A DNA stretch of 64,000 nucleotides from Bdellovibrio sp. BCCA (GCF_037996825.1 NZ_JBBNAC010000001.1:186001-250000), one strand, 5' to 3'. Counted from the stretch's first letter, positions 28,673 to 38,719 are shown. The notes: a model not told the origin generated them from the letters alone. Made by a program: numbers and translations.

Positions 28673-29617
28673 ATGCAGCTACGTCGGTTTTTACTCTTAA
28701 TTCTATTTCTTTTTACTCTTCCTGTTTGGGCGATCAGTCCCGAGCTGTTGTGTGATCAAGCGAAGATCGAAGAGCTGACGCCGTCTGAAAAAGCCAACAT
28801 GGAAGAGGTCTGCATGTATGCAGGCCAGTACCAAGAGTCTTCCCTTCCGGATGCGAATGCTACATTTTCTAAAAAATTTCGCGATGGAAAAGCCAATGTC
28901 TATGACTATTCGGATTTTTTCAATAGCTTCACGAAATCCTTAAACTCAGTCAATCGAGCTGAGAAGTGTGACCCGAAGAAAGACAATCCTCGTGTTGCCT
29001 ATCCTAGTGTGAACATCGAAAAAACAGCGGCGGGCACAATTCCCGTATCCGTTGTAAAAGAAGAAGAGCTTAATAAAATCTTCTCTGAAATTTCCAAAGA
29101 TCCAAAATACGCTTTTGACGTTGTTGAAAATGGCTGTTGGGCAAGAGCGCACATCATGGCGCGCGAATTAGAAAAACGCGGCATTCGTGTGGCGAAAATT
29201 TTTGCCGAAGGTGCTTTGGCTGTTGAAACTAAGAAGGCGCTCAACGGTGAAGGAGTGATGTGGACTTATCATGTGGCTCCGGTAATTGCCGTTGAAACGA
29301 AGAACGGTGTTGAGCTGCGGGTGATTGATCCTGCGATGTTTGATCGTGCGGTTCCTGTGAAAACGTGGACTGATAGAATGCTTCCGAACAAACAATTTAA
29401 AGACAATGTTGAGCTTTACATGACAGATCGTTTTGTTTTAGATCCTCTGCGCGGTGGAAGCCTTAAATCCATTCATGAGGACCCAAGCCGTGGACGATGG
29501 CATATGGCTGAAACGGTGATGGCAGAACAAGAACTAGAAATGCGTCGCCGTGATTTGGAAGATCGCGAAATTCAAAAAGCTTATTTTAAGAAACTTCAAC
29601 AAGAAGGAAAGTTATGA
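28673..29617 (+). CDS. secreted protein-glutaminase-like (protein deamidase) enzyme
   Basis: Signal peptide (about 1-20, ending VWA). The mature region includes a papain-like deamidase core: Cys in ENGCWARAHIMARELEKRG (Cys about 160), His in MWTYHVAPVIAVET (about 200) and Asp in LRVIDPAMFDRAVPVKTW (about 222). The spacing and flanking residues match bacterial protein-glutaminase (Cys-His-Asp triad), which converts glutamine side chains of proteins to glutamate. The enzyme has a long N-terminal pro-like region (about 21-140) and a charged helical C-terminus. The next gene overlaps it by 4 bp. In a predator a secreted deamidase could modify prey proteins (inference). Confidence 0.8.
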   Translation: MQLRRFLLLILFLFTLPVWAISPELLCDQAKIEELTPSEKANMEEVCMYAGQYQESSLPDANATFSKKFRDGKANVYDYSDFFNSFTKSLNSVNRAEKCDPKKDNPRVAYPSVNIEKTAAGTIPVSVVKEEELNKIFSEISKDPKYAFDVVENGCWARAHIMARELEKRGIRVAKIFAEGALAVETKKALNGEGVMWTYHVAPVIAVETKNGVELRVIDPAMFDRAVPVKTWTDRMLPNKQFKDNVELYMTDRFVLDPLRGGSLKSIHEDPSRGRWHMAETVMAEQELEMRRRDLEDREIQKAYFKKLQQEGKL

Positions 29618-29892
29618 AGTATTTGATTGCGACACTTTTTCTTTTTGTGGGTTTTTCAAGCTTTGCAGAAACTCCGACTTTAAAAACACAAAACTTCATT
29701 GATCGCGTTTACAAAATCAAAACGATCAAAGAAAAGTCGTTCATCACTTTTCATCGTGAACCCGTGCTTTATGAAGTCGAACAGAATAAAACGGTTTTGG
29801 GTAAGCTTGAAAAAAGTCAGAAGGCCCAAAAACCTGTCGCCGTGACGGTCGATCCTCTGACTAGAAAAATCTTAGAAGTCAAAGGCCCCTAG
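29614..29892 (+). CDS. small secreted protein paired with the deamidase
   Basis: 92 residues with a signal peptide (MKYLIATLFLFVGFSSFA), then a charged domain of about 73 residues with strands FITFHREPVLYEVEQN and PVAVTVDPLTRKILEV. No family recognised. Its ATG overlaps the deamidase stop (ATGA), so the two are translationally coupled; it could be an inhibitor, chaperone or cofactor for the deamidase. That role is inference from coupling alone. Confidence 0.72.
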   Translation: MKYLIATLFLFVGFSSFAETPTLKTQNFIDRVYKIKTIKEKSFITFHREPVLYEVEQNKTVLGKLEKSQKAQKPVAVTVDPLTRKILEVKGP

Positions 29893-29909
29893 TTGCGGGG
29901 ACCTTTTTT
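29881..29909. terminator. bidirectional terminator between small secreted protein and rhlE
   Basis: AAAGG-CCCC / GGGG-A-CCTTTTTT hairpin spanning both converging stop codons. Confidence 0.7.
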
Positions 29910-31247
29910 GCCAGAAAACTTTTTGTGAGAACCGCCGCTTTTAGATGCGCCACCACCGTGACCGCCACCTTTTGAAGGATGGCCTCCGCCTTTATTTCCA
30001 AAAGGTCTTTTCTTTGCGTAATTGCGTTGCTTGTTTTCTTTTTTCTGACCTTCAAGCATTGCCTTCGCTTTACCAGGACTCATCACAGCCGCTTTTTCAA
30101 TCGCCTCTGAATGGAAAGGTTGATCTTTATCCAAAGGAATCGGCTGACGCGTGATCTTTTCAATCGCAAAGATGAAAGATCTTTCTTCCGCTGTCGCAAA
30201 AGAAATCGATTGTCCGGAAGCACCTGCGCGCGCTGTTCTTCCGATACGGTGAACATAGCTTTCAGGAATGTGCGGGATTTCAAGATTGATCACATGAGTA
30301 ATGCCTTCAATATCAATACCACGTGCCGCGATTTCAGTAGCTACCAAGACGCGAATTTTACCCGTGCGGAAATCCTCAAGCGCTCTTTGACGAGCGGATT
30401 GGGATTTATCACCGTGAATGCCAGCAGCTTCCACTCCTGCTTTCACGAGTTTATCGACAACGCGGTTGGCCCCGTACTTCATTTGCACGAAAACCAAAAC
30501 TTTAAAAAGACTGTTGTCTTTAAGAAGATGTAAAAGAAGATCCAGTTTGTCTTTTTTCTCAACGTACATCACACGCTGTTCAACTTTTTCAGCCGTCGAT
30601 GATGTTGGAGTCACTTCTACTTTTTTAGGATTCACCAAAATGCTGTGAGCCAGTTTTTGAATCTCTGGCGGCATCGTTGCGGAGAAAAACAAGTTGTGAC
30701 GTTTCTTTGGAAGAAGCGGCACAATTTTTTTAATATCTTGCATGAAGCCCATATCGAGCATGCGATCGGCTTCATCTAAAACAAAAATCTCAACACGGTC
30801 TAAGTGTAAAAACTTTTGTTGATACAAATCCATCAAGCGACCCGGAGTCGCAATCAGGATGTCTACGCCTTCTTGCAATGCCTTCACTTGCGGAGCTTGC
30901 CCGACGCCACCAAAGATCACGGCGTGTTTGAGTTTTAAGTGATTGCTATAAGCCACGATGTTTTCGTGGATTTGAATCGCAAGTTCGCGAGTCGGAGTCA
31001 AAATCAAAGCGCGAGGGCGTTTGGATTCACGGCGCGTTTGATGTTTAGAAAGATTTTGCAACATCGGCAAAGAAAACGCCGCTGTTTTTCCAGTTCCAGT
31101 TTGTGCGATCCCTAAAAGGTCGTGTCCTTCAAGAATAACAGGAATTGCCGCCAATTGAATTGGGGTTGGGTGTTCGTAACCTGCTTCTTTTAAAGAAAAT
31201 TGAAGAGGAGCAATTAAAGGGAGATCAGTAAATTTTGTCGTTGTCAT
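29889..31247 (-). CDS. rhlE: DEAD-box ATP-dependent RNA helicase RhlE
   Basis: 453 residues with all DEAD-box motifs: Q motif (FSLKEAGYEHPTPIQ), motif I (AQTGTGKTAAF), Ia (PTRELAIQI), II (VLDEADRMLD), III (FFSATMP), IV-VI (VATEIAARGIDIEG, HRIGRTARAG). The C-terminus is Lys/Gly-rich with KGGGHPSKGGGHGGG-like repeats for RNA contact. ATG at 31247 precedes the MTTTKFTDLPL start typical of the family; an upstream ATG at 31274 adds nine non-conserved residues. RNA remodelling and cold adaptation are usual roles. Confidence 0.95.
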   Translation of the reverse strand: MTTTKFTDLPLIAPLQFSLKEAGYEHPTPIQLAAIPVILEGHDLLGIAQTGTGKTAAFSLPMLQNLSKHQTRRESKRPRALILTPTRELAIQIHENIVAYSNHLKLKHAVIFGGVGQAPQVKALQEGVDILIATPGRLMDLYQQKFLHLDRVEIFVLDEADRMLDMGFMQDIKKIVPLLPKKRHNLFFSATMPPEIQKLAHSILVNPKKVEVTPTSSTAEKVEQRVMYVEKKDKLDLLLHLLKDNSLFKVLVFVQMKYGANRVVDKLVKAGVEAAGIHGDKSQSARQRALEDFRTGKIRVLVATEIAARGIDIEGITHVINLEIPHIPESYVHRIGRTARAGASGQSISFATAEERSFIFAIEKITRQPIPLDKDQPFHSEAIEKAAVMSPGKAKAMLEGQKKENKQRNYAKKRPFGNKGGGHPSKGGGHGGGASKSGGSHKKFSGKKGPRN

Positions 31248-31276
31248 GAAAGGCCACTTGTAACAGCCCCCCAAGA

Positions 31277-32206
31277 TTAGCGCAAGACCGATTTCTTTAA
31301 GGCCGTTTTAACGAGCTTCTGTACAGCCCAAAGGATGTCTTTATTATACGCAAACACCTCAGGAACGCGTTTAACGTCAATCCACTCCACTCCTTTGTGG
31401 TAATCAGCATCGTCGACTTTATGAGGCGGAGTCCATTCCTGATCTAAAATGCCGACGTAAAAAACCGTGCGACAGGCGTGAATATTCCCATTCCAAAGAA
31501 AGTCATATTTGCGCTCAAAAGCAGTTTCTTTAAGAATACGAACTTTATATCCGGTTTCCTCTAAGCATTCACGGGCTGCGGACTGCACAGAAGTTTCACC
31601 AACTTCAATCGCACCACCAGGAACAAAAAAATATTTTTCCTGTGAAGTCGGATCAACCGCATGAAAGCCGAGAATTTTATTTTTATGAACAACAATCACT
31701 GACGAGCGATCACGGAAAATTTTTTGCGCTTTTTCCGTTTTCTTTTCATCACGACGCTCTTGAAAAAAACCTTGAAGAAGATCCGCACATTCAGAAGCTA
31801 AAACTCCTGAAGTCACTTCCACCTGATGATTCAAACGAGAGTCATTTAAGATCTCATAAAGACTTTCAACAGCACCACCCTTAGGATCAGAAGCGCCATA
31901 GACCACTCGTTTAAGACGAGCTTGTTGAATAGCACCCGCGCACATCACACAAGGCTCTAACGTCACGTACAAAGTGCATTCACTAAGACGCCAGCTTTGT
32001 TTTTTTTGAGAAGCTTTATGAAGAGCAAAAAGTTCTGCATGTCCTAAAGGAGTTTGTTGTCTTTCGCGCGTATTAATCGCCCACGAAATCAACCCCTCAG
32101 GACCGACAAGCAAAGCCGCAATAGGCACTTCGCCTTTCTCTGCGGCTTTCTTGGCAAGGCTTAACGCCTTTTTCATCCATTTGATGTCTTCAGAGGAAGA
32201 ATTCAC
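31277..32206 (-). CDS. fusion of TadA-like tRNA adenosine deaminase and NUDIX hydrolase
   Basis: 309 residues in two domains. Residues about 1-155: cytidine/adenosine deaminase with zinc motifs HAE (TPLGHAELFALHKA) and PCVMC (TLEPCVMCAGAIQQAR), as in TadA, which edits A34 to inosine in tRNA-Arg. Residues about 165-300: NUDIX domain with a full Nudix box (GGAIEVGETSVQSAARE followed by CLEETGY). The two are continuous in one frame, with no sign of a frameshift. Fusion of a tRNA editing deaminase with a NUDIX hydrolase is unusual. Only the TadA half is likely essential. Its start overlaps the terC stop. Confidence 0.92.
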   Translation of the reverse strand: MNSSSEDIKWMKKALSLAKKAAEKGEVPIAALLVGPEGLISWAINTRERQQTPLGHAELFALHKASQKKQSWRLSECTLYVTLEPCVMCAGAIQQARLKRVVYGASDPKGGAVESLYEILNDSRLNHQVEVTSGVLASECADLLQGFFQERRDEKKTEKAQKIFRDRSSVIVVHKNKILGFHAVDPTSQEKYFFVPGGAIEVGETSVQSAARECLEETGYKVRILKETAFERKYDFLWNGNIHACRTVFYVGILDQEWTPPHKVDDADYHKGVEWIDVKRVPEVFAYNKDILWAVQKLVKTALKKSVLR

Positions 32207-32955
32207 TATTTTTCCTCAGCGATTCTTTCACGAAGTTTAACAGGCTCTTTTGGTTGCTTCTTGCGCATACGAATATTGAGCATTTCAACACCCACGGAAA
32301 ATGCCATGGCGAAGTACACATATCCTTTTGGAATATGAACTTCCAAAGATTCGACGATCAATGTGAAACCGATCATCAATAGGAAACTCAATGCAAGAAT
32401 TTTCAAAGACGGATGGGCATCCACAAAATTACTAATTGGTTTTGCCGCAAACATCATCACAAGTGTTGAAGCGATAACTGCTGCGATCATCACAGAAAGT
32501 TCGCTCACCATGCCAACAGCTGTGATCACAGAATCTAAAGAAAATACGATATCAAGCAAAAGAATCTGCACAATCACCGCATTAAAAGAAGCGGCGACAT
32601 GGCCTGACTGACTTCCTTCAACACCTTCCAACTTGTGATTGATCTCCATCGTACTTTTCACGATCAAGAAAAGACCACCCAAAAGAAGAATCAAATCACG
32701 TCCGGAAATTTCTTGGCCAAACACAGCAAAAAGCGGAGCCGTCAGGCCAATAATCCAAGATAAAGAAAGAAGCAAAAGAATGCGCGTTCCGACAGCAAGG
32801 CCCAAGCCCGTGATGCGAGCCTTGTCTTGTTGTTCTTTAGGAAGTTTTCCAGCGAGGATCGAAATAAAAATAATATTGTCGATCCCCAGAACTAGTTCTA
32901 GGGCGAAAAGTGTAAAGAAGGCGATCCAAAGTTGCGGGTTCGTTAAAAGTTCCAT
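32206..32955 (-). CDS. TerC family membrane protein
   Basis: 249 residues and about seven membrane helices. TerC hallmarks are FALELVLGIDNIIFIS near the start and LLDIVFSLDSVITAVGM in the middle; both contain the conserved acidic residues in membrane helices. It ends with a basic and charged tail. TerC proteins are linked to metal (manganese) efflux to exported proteins and tellurite resistance. Its stop overlaps the start of the TadA-NUDIX gene by one base, so they may be co-expressed. Confidence 0.94.
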   Translation of the reverse strand: MELLTNPQLWIAFFTLFALELVLGIDNIIFISILAGKLPKEQQDKARITGLGLAVGTRILLLLSLSWIIGLTAPLFAVFGQEISGRDLILLLGGLFLIVKSTMEINHKLEGVEGSQSGHVAASFNAVIVQILLLDIVFSLDSVITAVGMVSELSVMIAAVIASTLVMMFAAKPISNFVDAHPSLKILALSFLLMIGFTLIVESLEVHIPKGYVYFAMAFSVGVEMLNIRMRKKQPKEPVKLRERIAEEK

Positions 32956-32992
32956 TAAAGGCTTAACTCCTCGTATTTGGATCTTTTATAAA

Positions 32993-34054
32993 CTAATTTG
33001 AAGGTGTTGGGTATCGCAGATCTTGGTTGTAGAAACTTTCCATCCAAGATTTTTTATCCCAGGTGTTCTTCCACTTTTGATCGAGCGAATATGCCGTTTG
33101 CGGAGTTTGAATTTGATAACTCCAATCACCTTGCAGGCTAAGTACGTGGAAAGTAAAACTCTCTGCAAAGTCCTCAAAAGGAGACACGGCTGCGTAAGTC
33201 GTTACGAAGTTTGTAGGTGCAAGCTCTTGATAGAATTGCTCAACGTCGGCAACAGATAAACTTTTGTTACAACCGTAAAAACACAAACTATCCCAAAGAG
33301 GAAAGTGATAGCCGTCTTTCGGAGTCACCGCATTTTTCCAACTTAAAGCACCCCAAGAATTTGGCACCGGAACAAGTTTTTGATATTCAGCCATATCACC
33401 GGTTTCAAGCTTGCACGTTTCTCCAGCGGGACAAACAAAGTCGTTGGCTTTATTGCTAAAATCAATGATGTGACCGAACTCATGAATCATCACGTATTGA
33501 AGAGCAGATAAAGATCCTGGCAGTGCGACTTCAACGCGGGGACCTTCTGGCATGTGAATAAAGGGAGCGGCTTTGATGCCGAACGCTTTTTGTTCTTTCC
33601 AACCGAAAACAGAGGTCGCATCGTAAGCTTGCTCTAAAAGAATTTTGCGAATTCCCATGAAAGAACCGACAACACCTTTTGTCGGTTCTTGGCGAACAAT
33701 ACCTGCGTAAGCCAAAGCCTCCATGTCTTCTTCGACATAAATTACGTCTAAACCGCAGAAGGCTTTTTGGATTTTTTCAGGAAGAATGTCATAGATTTTT
33801 TCAACCGGGTCCGCAAAGGACTCGCTGCCAGGAAGACATTGGCGGGTGCCCACAGGATTTTGAGTGGATTTTACCAAACACATGATCTGACGGATGCGAT
33901 CGCGGCAGGTTGTTTGAGTCATCGGGGAGAACTGCTGCCCAGGAGTGCGAATAAACTTCAGTTCTCCGGGCTTTAAGATAAAGAAATCTTCGCTGGGACT
34001 TGCTTTGGCAGTTAATGATAAGCCTAATAATATCAGACAGATAAGAAATCTCAT
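32993..34054 (-). CDS. secreted zinc metalloprotease-like protein (HExxH)
   Basis: 353 residues with signal peptide (MRFLICLILLGLSLTAKA). The zincin signature HEFGH is in LQYVMIHEFGHIIDFSNKA (His about 206, 210), with a downstream acidic pair in FEDFAESFTFHVL that could supply the third ligand or support the site. Several cysteines (TCRDRIRQIMCLV, CPAGETC, CFYGC) suggest disulphides. ATG at 34054 is chosen: GAGGGGTG lies just upstream and the 20 residues before it are not signal-like. No known peptidase family recognised beyond the motif. Confidence 0.82.
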   Translation of the reverse strand: MRFLICLILLGLSLTAKASPSEDFFILKPGELKFIRTPGQQFSPMTQTTCRDRIRQIMCLVKSTQNPVGTRQCLPGSESFADPVEKIYDILPEKIQKAFCGLDVIYVEEDMEALAYAGIVRQEPTKGVVGSFMGIRKILLEQAYDATSVFGWKEQKAFGIKAAPFIHMPEGPRVEVALPGSLSALQYVMIHEFGHIIDFSNKANDFVCPAGETCKLETGDMAEYQKLVPVPNSWGALSWKNAVTPKDGYHFPLWDSLCFYGCNKSLSVADVEQFYQELAPTNFVTTYAAVSPFEDFAESFTFHVLSLQGDWSYQIQTPQTAYSLDQKWKNTWDKKSWMESFYNQDLRYPTPSN

Positions 34055-34150
34055 AAACACCCCTCGATGAATTTTTCCCATTCCTTGAGGACAGTGCCAA
34101 TAAAAAAAGCACATGGAGAATAATAATTCATCGCGTCAGGACCCCAAGGC

Positions 34151-34179
34151 TTGCCCCTTTTATGCTGCTTTGTTATACA
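34151..34179 (+). promoter_or_regulatory. candidate promoter of the rpsU-yqeY-dnaG-rpoD operon
   Basis: TTGCCC at 34151 and TATACA at 34174 are separated by 17 bp; transcription would begin near 34186, 35 nt before the rpsU start. Confidence 0.45.
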
Positions 34180-34220
34180 CTCTGGTTCTTATTTCCACAT
34201 CAGAAGGGCAGGTGATTGTC

Positions 34221-34421
34221 GTGGCAATGGTAAAGATCAAAGACGGTGAGTCTTTCGAATCTGCATTCAGAAAATTTAAAAAATCTTGCGAAAAAGCAGG
34301 TATTCTTTCTGAAGTTAAAAAACGTGAACACTTTGAAAAGCCTTCTGTAAGACTTAAAAAGAAATCTCTAGCGGCTCGTAAACGCGCTGTTAAGAAATCT
34401 AGAAAAGGTTGGAACGACTAA
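34221..34421 (+). CDS. rpsU: 30S ribosomal protein S21
   Basis: 66 residues if read from GTG 34221 ([18 protein letters not shown]); an ATG two codons later at 34227 is also possible. AGGTGAT lies about five bases before the GTG. The basic C-terminus with [17 protein letters not shown] is typical of S21, which contacts the 3' end of 16S rRNA and aids initiation. First gene of the classic macromolecular synthesis arrangement with yqeY, dnaG and rpoD. Confidence 0.96.
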   Translation: MAMVKIKDGESFESAFRKFKKSCEKAGILSEVKKREHFEKPSVRLKKKSLAARKRAVKKSRKGWND

Positions 34422-34449
34422 TTCCTTTAGTGGACATTGGTTTTTTCAA

Positions 34450-34471
34450 GGAGGCGACCTAGTGTCGCCTC
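34450..34471 (+). terminator. hairpin between rpsU and yqeY
   Basis: GAGGCGAC-CTAGT-GTCGCCTC stem-loop without a clean T-run. It could partly terminate rpsU transcripts or protect their 3' ends, giving more S21 than DnaG and RpoD. Function is inference. Confidence 0.5.
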
Positions 34472-34517
34472 TGTTCTATCTACGCTTCAACATGTGAAGC
34501 AACCATGGAGGTCCTTA

Positions 34518-34964
34518 ATGGAAATCAGAGATAAACTCGCTGCGGATGTTAAAGCCGCGATGATCGCAAAAGACTCCGCAAAATTGGGAGCTCTTCGTAT
34601 GCTCCAAGCTGCGATCAAAAACCGCGAAATCGATATGCGTCCCGATCCAATCACTCCTGATGAAGTGTTGGGCGTTATCAAAAAATTAGTTAAACAAAGA
34701 AAAGAATCTATCGAGCAATTCTCTCAAGCAGGTCGCCAAGATCTTGTTGATCAAGAGACTGCGGAATTGAAAGTTCTTGAAGTTTATTTGCCAGCGCAAA
34801 TGAGCCGTGAACAAATCGAAGCTCTCGTAACTCAAGTGATTGCAGCATTGGGTGCTAAGACAGTGAAGGACATGGGTCCTGTGATGAAAGAAGTCATCGC
34901 AAAATCTGGCGGCGCCGCAGACAACAAAGTAGTAAGCGAAGTTATCAAATCAAAGCTCGCGTAG
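34518..34964 (+). CDS. yqeY: GatB/YqeY domain protein
   Basis: 148 residues from the ATG at 34518, which follows GGAGG by seven bases. Single GatB/YqeY domain: MEIRDKLAADVKAAMIAKD, LRMLQAAIKNREIDMR, QEYLPAQMSREQIEALV-like (here EVYLPAQMSREQIEALV) and GPVMKEVIAKSGGAADNK. The tail domain of GatB contacts tRNA; free YqeY has no settled function. It sits in the operon between rpsU and dnaG, as in many bacteria. Confidence 0.95.
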   Translation: MEIRDKLAADVKAAMIAKDSAKLGALRMLQAAIKNREIDMRPDPITPDEVLGVIKKLVKQRKESIEQFSQAGRQDLVDQETAELKVLEVYLPAQMSREQIEALVTQVIAALGAKTVKDMGPVMKEVIAKSGGAADNKVVSEVIKSKLA

Positions 34965-34966
34965 TC

Positions 34967-34991
34967 GAAAAAGGTACCTGGTACCTTTTTC
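34967..34991 (+). terminator. terminator or attenuator between yqeY and dnaG
   Basis: Symmetric hairpin AAAAAGGTACC / GGTACCTTTTT ending in five Ts, 25 bp before dnaG. Read-through would be needed for dnaG unless a second promoter lies here. Confidence 0.75.
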
Positions 34992-35015
34992 CTGAACTAA
35001 TTTGTTGGAAGGTGC

Positions 35016-36875
35016 ATGAGATTTAGCCAAGACTTTATCGAGAGAGTTTCCGAGGCCAATAACCTTGTCGATATTATCTCTCAATACACGCAGCTAAAAC
35101 AAAGTGGTAGCGGCCTTATGGGCCGCTGTCCGTTTCCCGATCACGTTGAAAAAACAGCGTCATTCTCGGTTTCGGAGACAAAGCAGGTCTATCACTGCTT
35201 TGGTTGCCACAAAAGCGGAAACGTTTTTTCGTTTCTTCGCGATTATCAGGGCATGGGCTTTCCTGAGGCTGTCGAATATCTTGCAAATCGCGCCAGCATT
35301 CCGATGCCAGCTCCCGAAAAAGAAGACGAGGCCCGTGATCAGGCTGCTGACAAAAAGAAGTTGTTGTTAAAAGTAAATAAGCTCGCTGCTCATTATTTTT
35401 CAGAGCAACTTAAACGTGTTCCTCACGATCATCCTGTTCGTAAATACATCGCTAGCCGTGGCCTTTCTGACGAAGTTATTGAAACTTTCGGAGTGGGTTA
35501 CGCGGTGGCGGAATGGGATGGCTTAGAAAAATATCTTGGCGGCAAACAAGTGCCTATGGCTTTGGCTGAAGAAGCGCGCTTAGTAAAGGCTCGCAACAAT
35601 AAGTCCGGCTACTTTGATATTTTCCGTGACCGCCTCATGTTTCCGATTTTTTCTCCAATGGGAGAACCCATCGCATTTGGGGGGCGCTACCTTGAGAAAA
35701 AAGAAAATGAGCCGAAATATCTAAATTCCCCTGAGACTCCGGTCTTTATTAAGGGAAAAGTGCTCTACGGATTGTCACAAACAGCTCGTTACATCCGTAG
35801 TGACGATATGGCTTTGATTGTTGAAGGCTACATGGACCTAGTTTCTTTGTACCAGGCTGGCATCCGCAACGTGGTGGCGACCATGGGAACCGCTTTGACT
35901 CCAGATCACGGGAAAATGCTGAAGCGTATGACGAAGAACGTAGTGGCGCTATTTGACGGCGACTCTGCGGGAATGGAAGCGGCGGAAAGAAGTTTGCCGA
36001 TCTTGCTTGCGGCGGACTTGTATCCGAAGGGTTTGACTCTTCCGAACAACATGGACCCTGATGATTATGTGAAAAAATACGGAGCTGACGCTTTGAAAGT
36101 GGAACTTGAGCGTGCTCCAGATTTGTTCGTGATGATTTTAGCTCGATGGATGGAAGGTTATCGTGGCGAAGCTTCAGAAAAAGTGAAGCTTGCTGATAAA
36201 TTGAAACCGTTATTTGAGACTATTCCGGATTTGCGATTACGGGACTTGTATTTGGCGGAATCTGCGCAGAAGATGGGCGTAACTCTTCCCTGGCTGCGTC
36301 AAGCTGTGGGCTTGCAAAGCAGTGGCCCTGTATATTCACAAAATCGCCCTGCAATGACTAGAACGGTGCAGCCAAGTGCTCCGGCTAACCAAAAAGCCCC
36401 CGAAGCGGTGTCACAACCTGTAGAGGGAGGCAAAATCAGCCTCAAAGGAGCCTCTAAAGCAGAGATTCTGCTATTAGGATTGGTACTCAAAAGTCGTGCC
36501 AATTTCGAGCATTTTGAGAGTGAAAAATTGATTGAGAACGTTGCGCATGAGGGAGTGAAAAAGATCCTTGAAAAGGCGACGGATGTGTATAGACAAGATC
36601 TTAATAAGTTTGATAAATTGACCAGTCTGCTTGTCTCTTACGTTGATCAGCCTGAATATCTATTTCAAGTTGGGCCCACTCCCGAGGCTGAACCAGGGTT
36701 CGACGAAGAGGCAGAGACGAAGCTCTTGCGTGATTGCTTTAAGCGCGTGAAAGAAAACTTCCTAAGAGAGCAAGCAAAGCAATTGGCGAGAGATCTTAAA
36801 AACGAACCTAGTTCGGAAAAGTTGGAACAGATTATGAATATTCAGAGAAATCGAATCTCTCTGAATAAAGGGTAA
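35016..36875 (+). CDS. dnaG: DNA primase
   Basis: 619-aa primase. N-terminal CHC2 zinc finger (GRCPFPDH, then [16 protein letters not shown], about residues 36-72), the RNA polymerase/Toprim domain with [12 protein letters not shown] and [15 protein letters not shown], and a C-terminal DnaB-interacting helical region. Makes RNA primers on the lagging strand with DnaB helicase. Start ATG follows GGAAGG. In an operon with rpoD 11 bp downstream. Confidence 0.97.
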   Translation: MRFSQDFIERVSEANNLVDIISQYTQLKQSGSGLMGRCPFPDHVEKTASFSVSETKQVYHCFGCHKSGNVFSFLRDYQGMGFPEAVEYLANRASIPMPAPEKEDEARDQAADKKKLLLKVNKLAAHYFSEQLKRVPHDHPVRKYIASRGLSDEVIETFGVGYAVAEWDGLEKYLGGKQVPMALAEEARLVKARNNKSGYFDIFRDRLMFPIFSPMGEPIAFGGRYLEKKENEPKYLNSPETPVFIKGKVLYGLSQTARYIRSDDMALIVEGYMDLVSLYQAGIRNVVATMGTALTPDHGKMLKRMTKNVVALFDGDSAGMEAAERSLPILLAADLYPKGLTLPNNMDPDDYVKKYGADALKVELERAPDLFVMILARWMEGYRGEASEKVKLADKLKPLFETIPDLRLRDLYLAESAQKMGVTLPWLRQAVGLQSSGPVYSQNRPAMTRTVQPSAPANQKAPEAVSQPVEGGKISLKGASKAEILLLGLVLKSRANFEHFESEKLIENVAHEGVKKILEKATDVYRQDLNKFDKLTSLLVSYVDQPEYLFQVGPTPEAEPGFDEEAETKLLRDCFKRVKENFLREQAKQLARDLKNEPSSEKLEQIMNIQRNRISLNKG

Positions 36876-36886
36876 AAGGCGGGGTA

Positions 36887-38719
36887 TTGATGAAACCGAA
36901 CCTACCAAACAAACAAGAGAAAGAGCCAGTAAAGGTTCTTTCTTTGCAGGAACAAGAAACGTTGATTAAAGAAGAAATTCAACGGTTTCTGAAGCTTGCA
37001 AAGGAAAAAGGCGCGTTGACGATTGAAGAAATCAACGACCTTCTTCCACCTGAAATTATCGCTCCTTCAGTGCTCGATGCATTCATGCACGCGCTTGAGG
37101 GTGGTGGTGTAGTAATTTCAGACTTGTCTGAAACTTCGAAAGAAGAAGAGGGCGAAGGATCTTTCCTTGAAAGCCCGGATTCTGAAGACGAAGAAGTAGA
37201 TGATGAAGAAAAAGCAGAAAGCGAAGACGTTAAGGGCAACGACCCTGTTCGTCTTTACTTGCGTAAAATGGGAAGCGTGTCACTTCTTACTCGTGAGGGT
37301 GAAGTTGAGATCGCTCGTCGTATCGAAAAAGGGGAGCGCGAAATCGTTCGTGCGATCCTTTTGTCTCCACTAGGAACATACGAGATCATTCAACTTGGTA
37401 AGCGTCTTGATGAAGGACGTATCAAAGTTAAATCGATCTTCCGTGGTCTTGAGGACGAAGATACTCAATACGATGAGAAGGAATACATCGATAAGATTCA
37501 TGAACTTATCGGTAAAGTGACTGAGTACCAAAAAGCGGCTGAGAAACATTTCTTGGTTCTTCGTAAAGAAGAAACGAATACTCCAGCTCGTCAAGCGGCT
37601 ATGAAAGAACTTGTTGCGATGAACGACAAGCTCATGGCGAACTTCGAGTCTGTGAATTTCAACCGTAAGACAATCAATCGTATCGTGATCAAGTTCAAAA
37701 ACTTGGTGAACCGTATCGGAACTCTTCGTCGTCGTATCAAAGACGGTGTGGAGCGTACGTTCTCTAAAGACGTTGCTGCAATGACAGAGCGTATGAAGCT
37801 GATCGATGCGAACGAAAAAGAATTAACAAGAATGACTCGCGATACGGGTTTGAATTACCAAAAATTCAAATCCTACGTATTGCAAGCTCAAGAGGCTGAG
37901 AAACGTATCGGCCGTCTTGATTCTGAAACAGAGATGAACCACAACTGGGTTAAGGAAACTTACACAGCGATTTGGAAAGGTGAGCGCGAAGCCGATGCAG
38001 CGAAGTCAGAACTCGTTGAAGCGAACTTGCGTCTCGTTGTTTCTATCGCGAAGAAGTACACAAACCGCGGTCTTCAATTCTTGGATTTGATCCAGGAAGG
38101 TAACATCGGTTTGATGAAAGCCGTTGATAAGTTCGAATACCGTCGTGGTTACAAGTTCTCGACTTATGCGACATGGTGGATCCGTCAAGCGATCACTCGC
38201 GCGATTGCCGACCAAGCTCGTACAATTCGTATCCCTGTTCACATGATCGAGACTATTAACAAGCTTGTTCGTACATCTCGCTATCTGATCCAGGAACTAG
38301 GCCGTGAGCCGACCCCTGAAGAGATCGCAGATAAAATGGACATGCCAGTTGATAAAGTTCGTAAAGTTTTGAAAATCGCAAAAGAGCCAATCTCTTTGGA
38401 AACTCCAGTGGGTGAAGAAGAAGATTCGCACTTAGGGGACTTTATCGAAGACAAAAAGGTTATCAATCCTGCAGAAGCGATTGTGAACCTGAACTTGGCA
38501 GAACAAACTCGCCGTGTTCTTTCGACATTGACTCCAAGAGAAGAAAAAGTTCTTCGTATGCGTTTCGGTATCGGTGAAGAATCTGACCATACTCTTGAAG
38601 AGGTGGGACAAGACTTCAACGTGACTCGTGAACGTATCCGTCAGATCGAGGCGAAAGCTCTTCGTAAGCTTCGTCATCCTTCTCGCAGCAACAAACTTAA
38701 GGCGTTTGTTGATAGCTAG
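36887..38719 (+). CDS. rpoD: primary sigma factor RpoD
   Basis: 610 residues. Region 1.1-like start ([30 protein letters not shown]), an acidic stretch at about residues 85-115, region 1.2 ([21 protein letters not shown]), non-conserved region, region 2 ([40 protein letters not shown]), region 3 ([13 protein letters not shown]) and region 4 ([20 protein letters not shown]). This is the housekeeping sigma factor. A strong terminator follows, closing the operon. A second in-frame ATG is one codon later. Confidence 0.97.
   Translation: MMKPNLPNKQEKEPVKVLSLQEQETLIKEEIQRFLKLAKEKGALTIEEINDLLPPEIIAPSVLDAFMHALEGGGVVISDLSETSKEEEGEGSFLESPDSEDEEVDDEEKAESEDVKGNDPVRLYLRKMGSVSLLTREGEVEIARRIEKGEREIVRAILLSPLGTYEIIQLGKRLDEGRIKVKSIFRGLEDEDTQYDEKEYIDKIHELIGKVTEYQKAAEKHFLVLRKEETNTPARQAAMKELVAMNDKLMANFESVNFNRKTINRIVIKFKNLVNRIGTLRRRIKDGVERTFSKDVAAMTERMKLIDANEKELTRMTRDTGLNYQKFKSYVLQAQEAEKRIGRLDSETEMNHNWVKETYTAIWKGEREADAAKSELVEANLRLVVSIAKKYTNRGLQFLDLIQEGNIGLMKAVDKFEYRRGYKFSTYATWWIRQAITRAIADQARTIRIPVHMIETINKLVRTSRYLIQELGREPTPEEIADKMDMPVDKVRKVLKIAKEPISLETPVGEEEDSHLGDFIEDKKVINPAEAIVNLNLAEQTRRVLSTLTPREEKVLRMRFGIGEESDHTLEEVGQDFNVTRERIRQIEAKALRKLRHPSRSNKLKAFVDS

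Noticed and set aside
34113-34226. N-terminal extension of 36 to 38 codons of ribosomal protein S21
   Set aside because: S21 never carries such an extension; the stretch overlaps the upstream region of the metalloprotease gene and contains the likely promoter.
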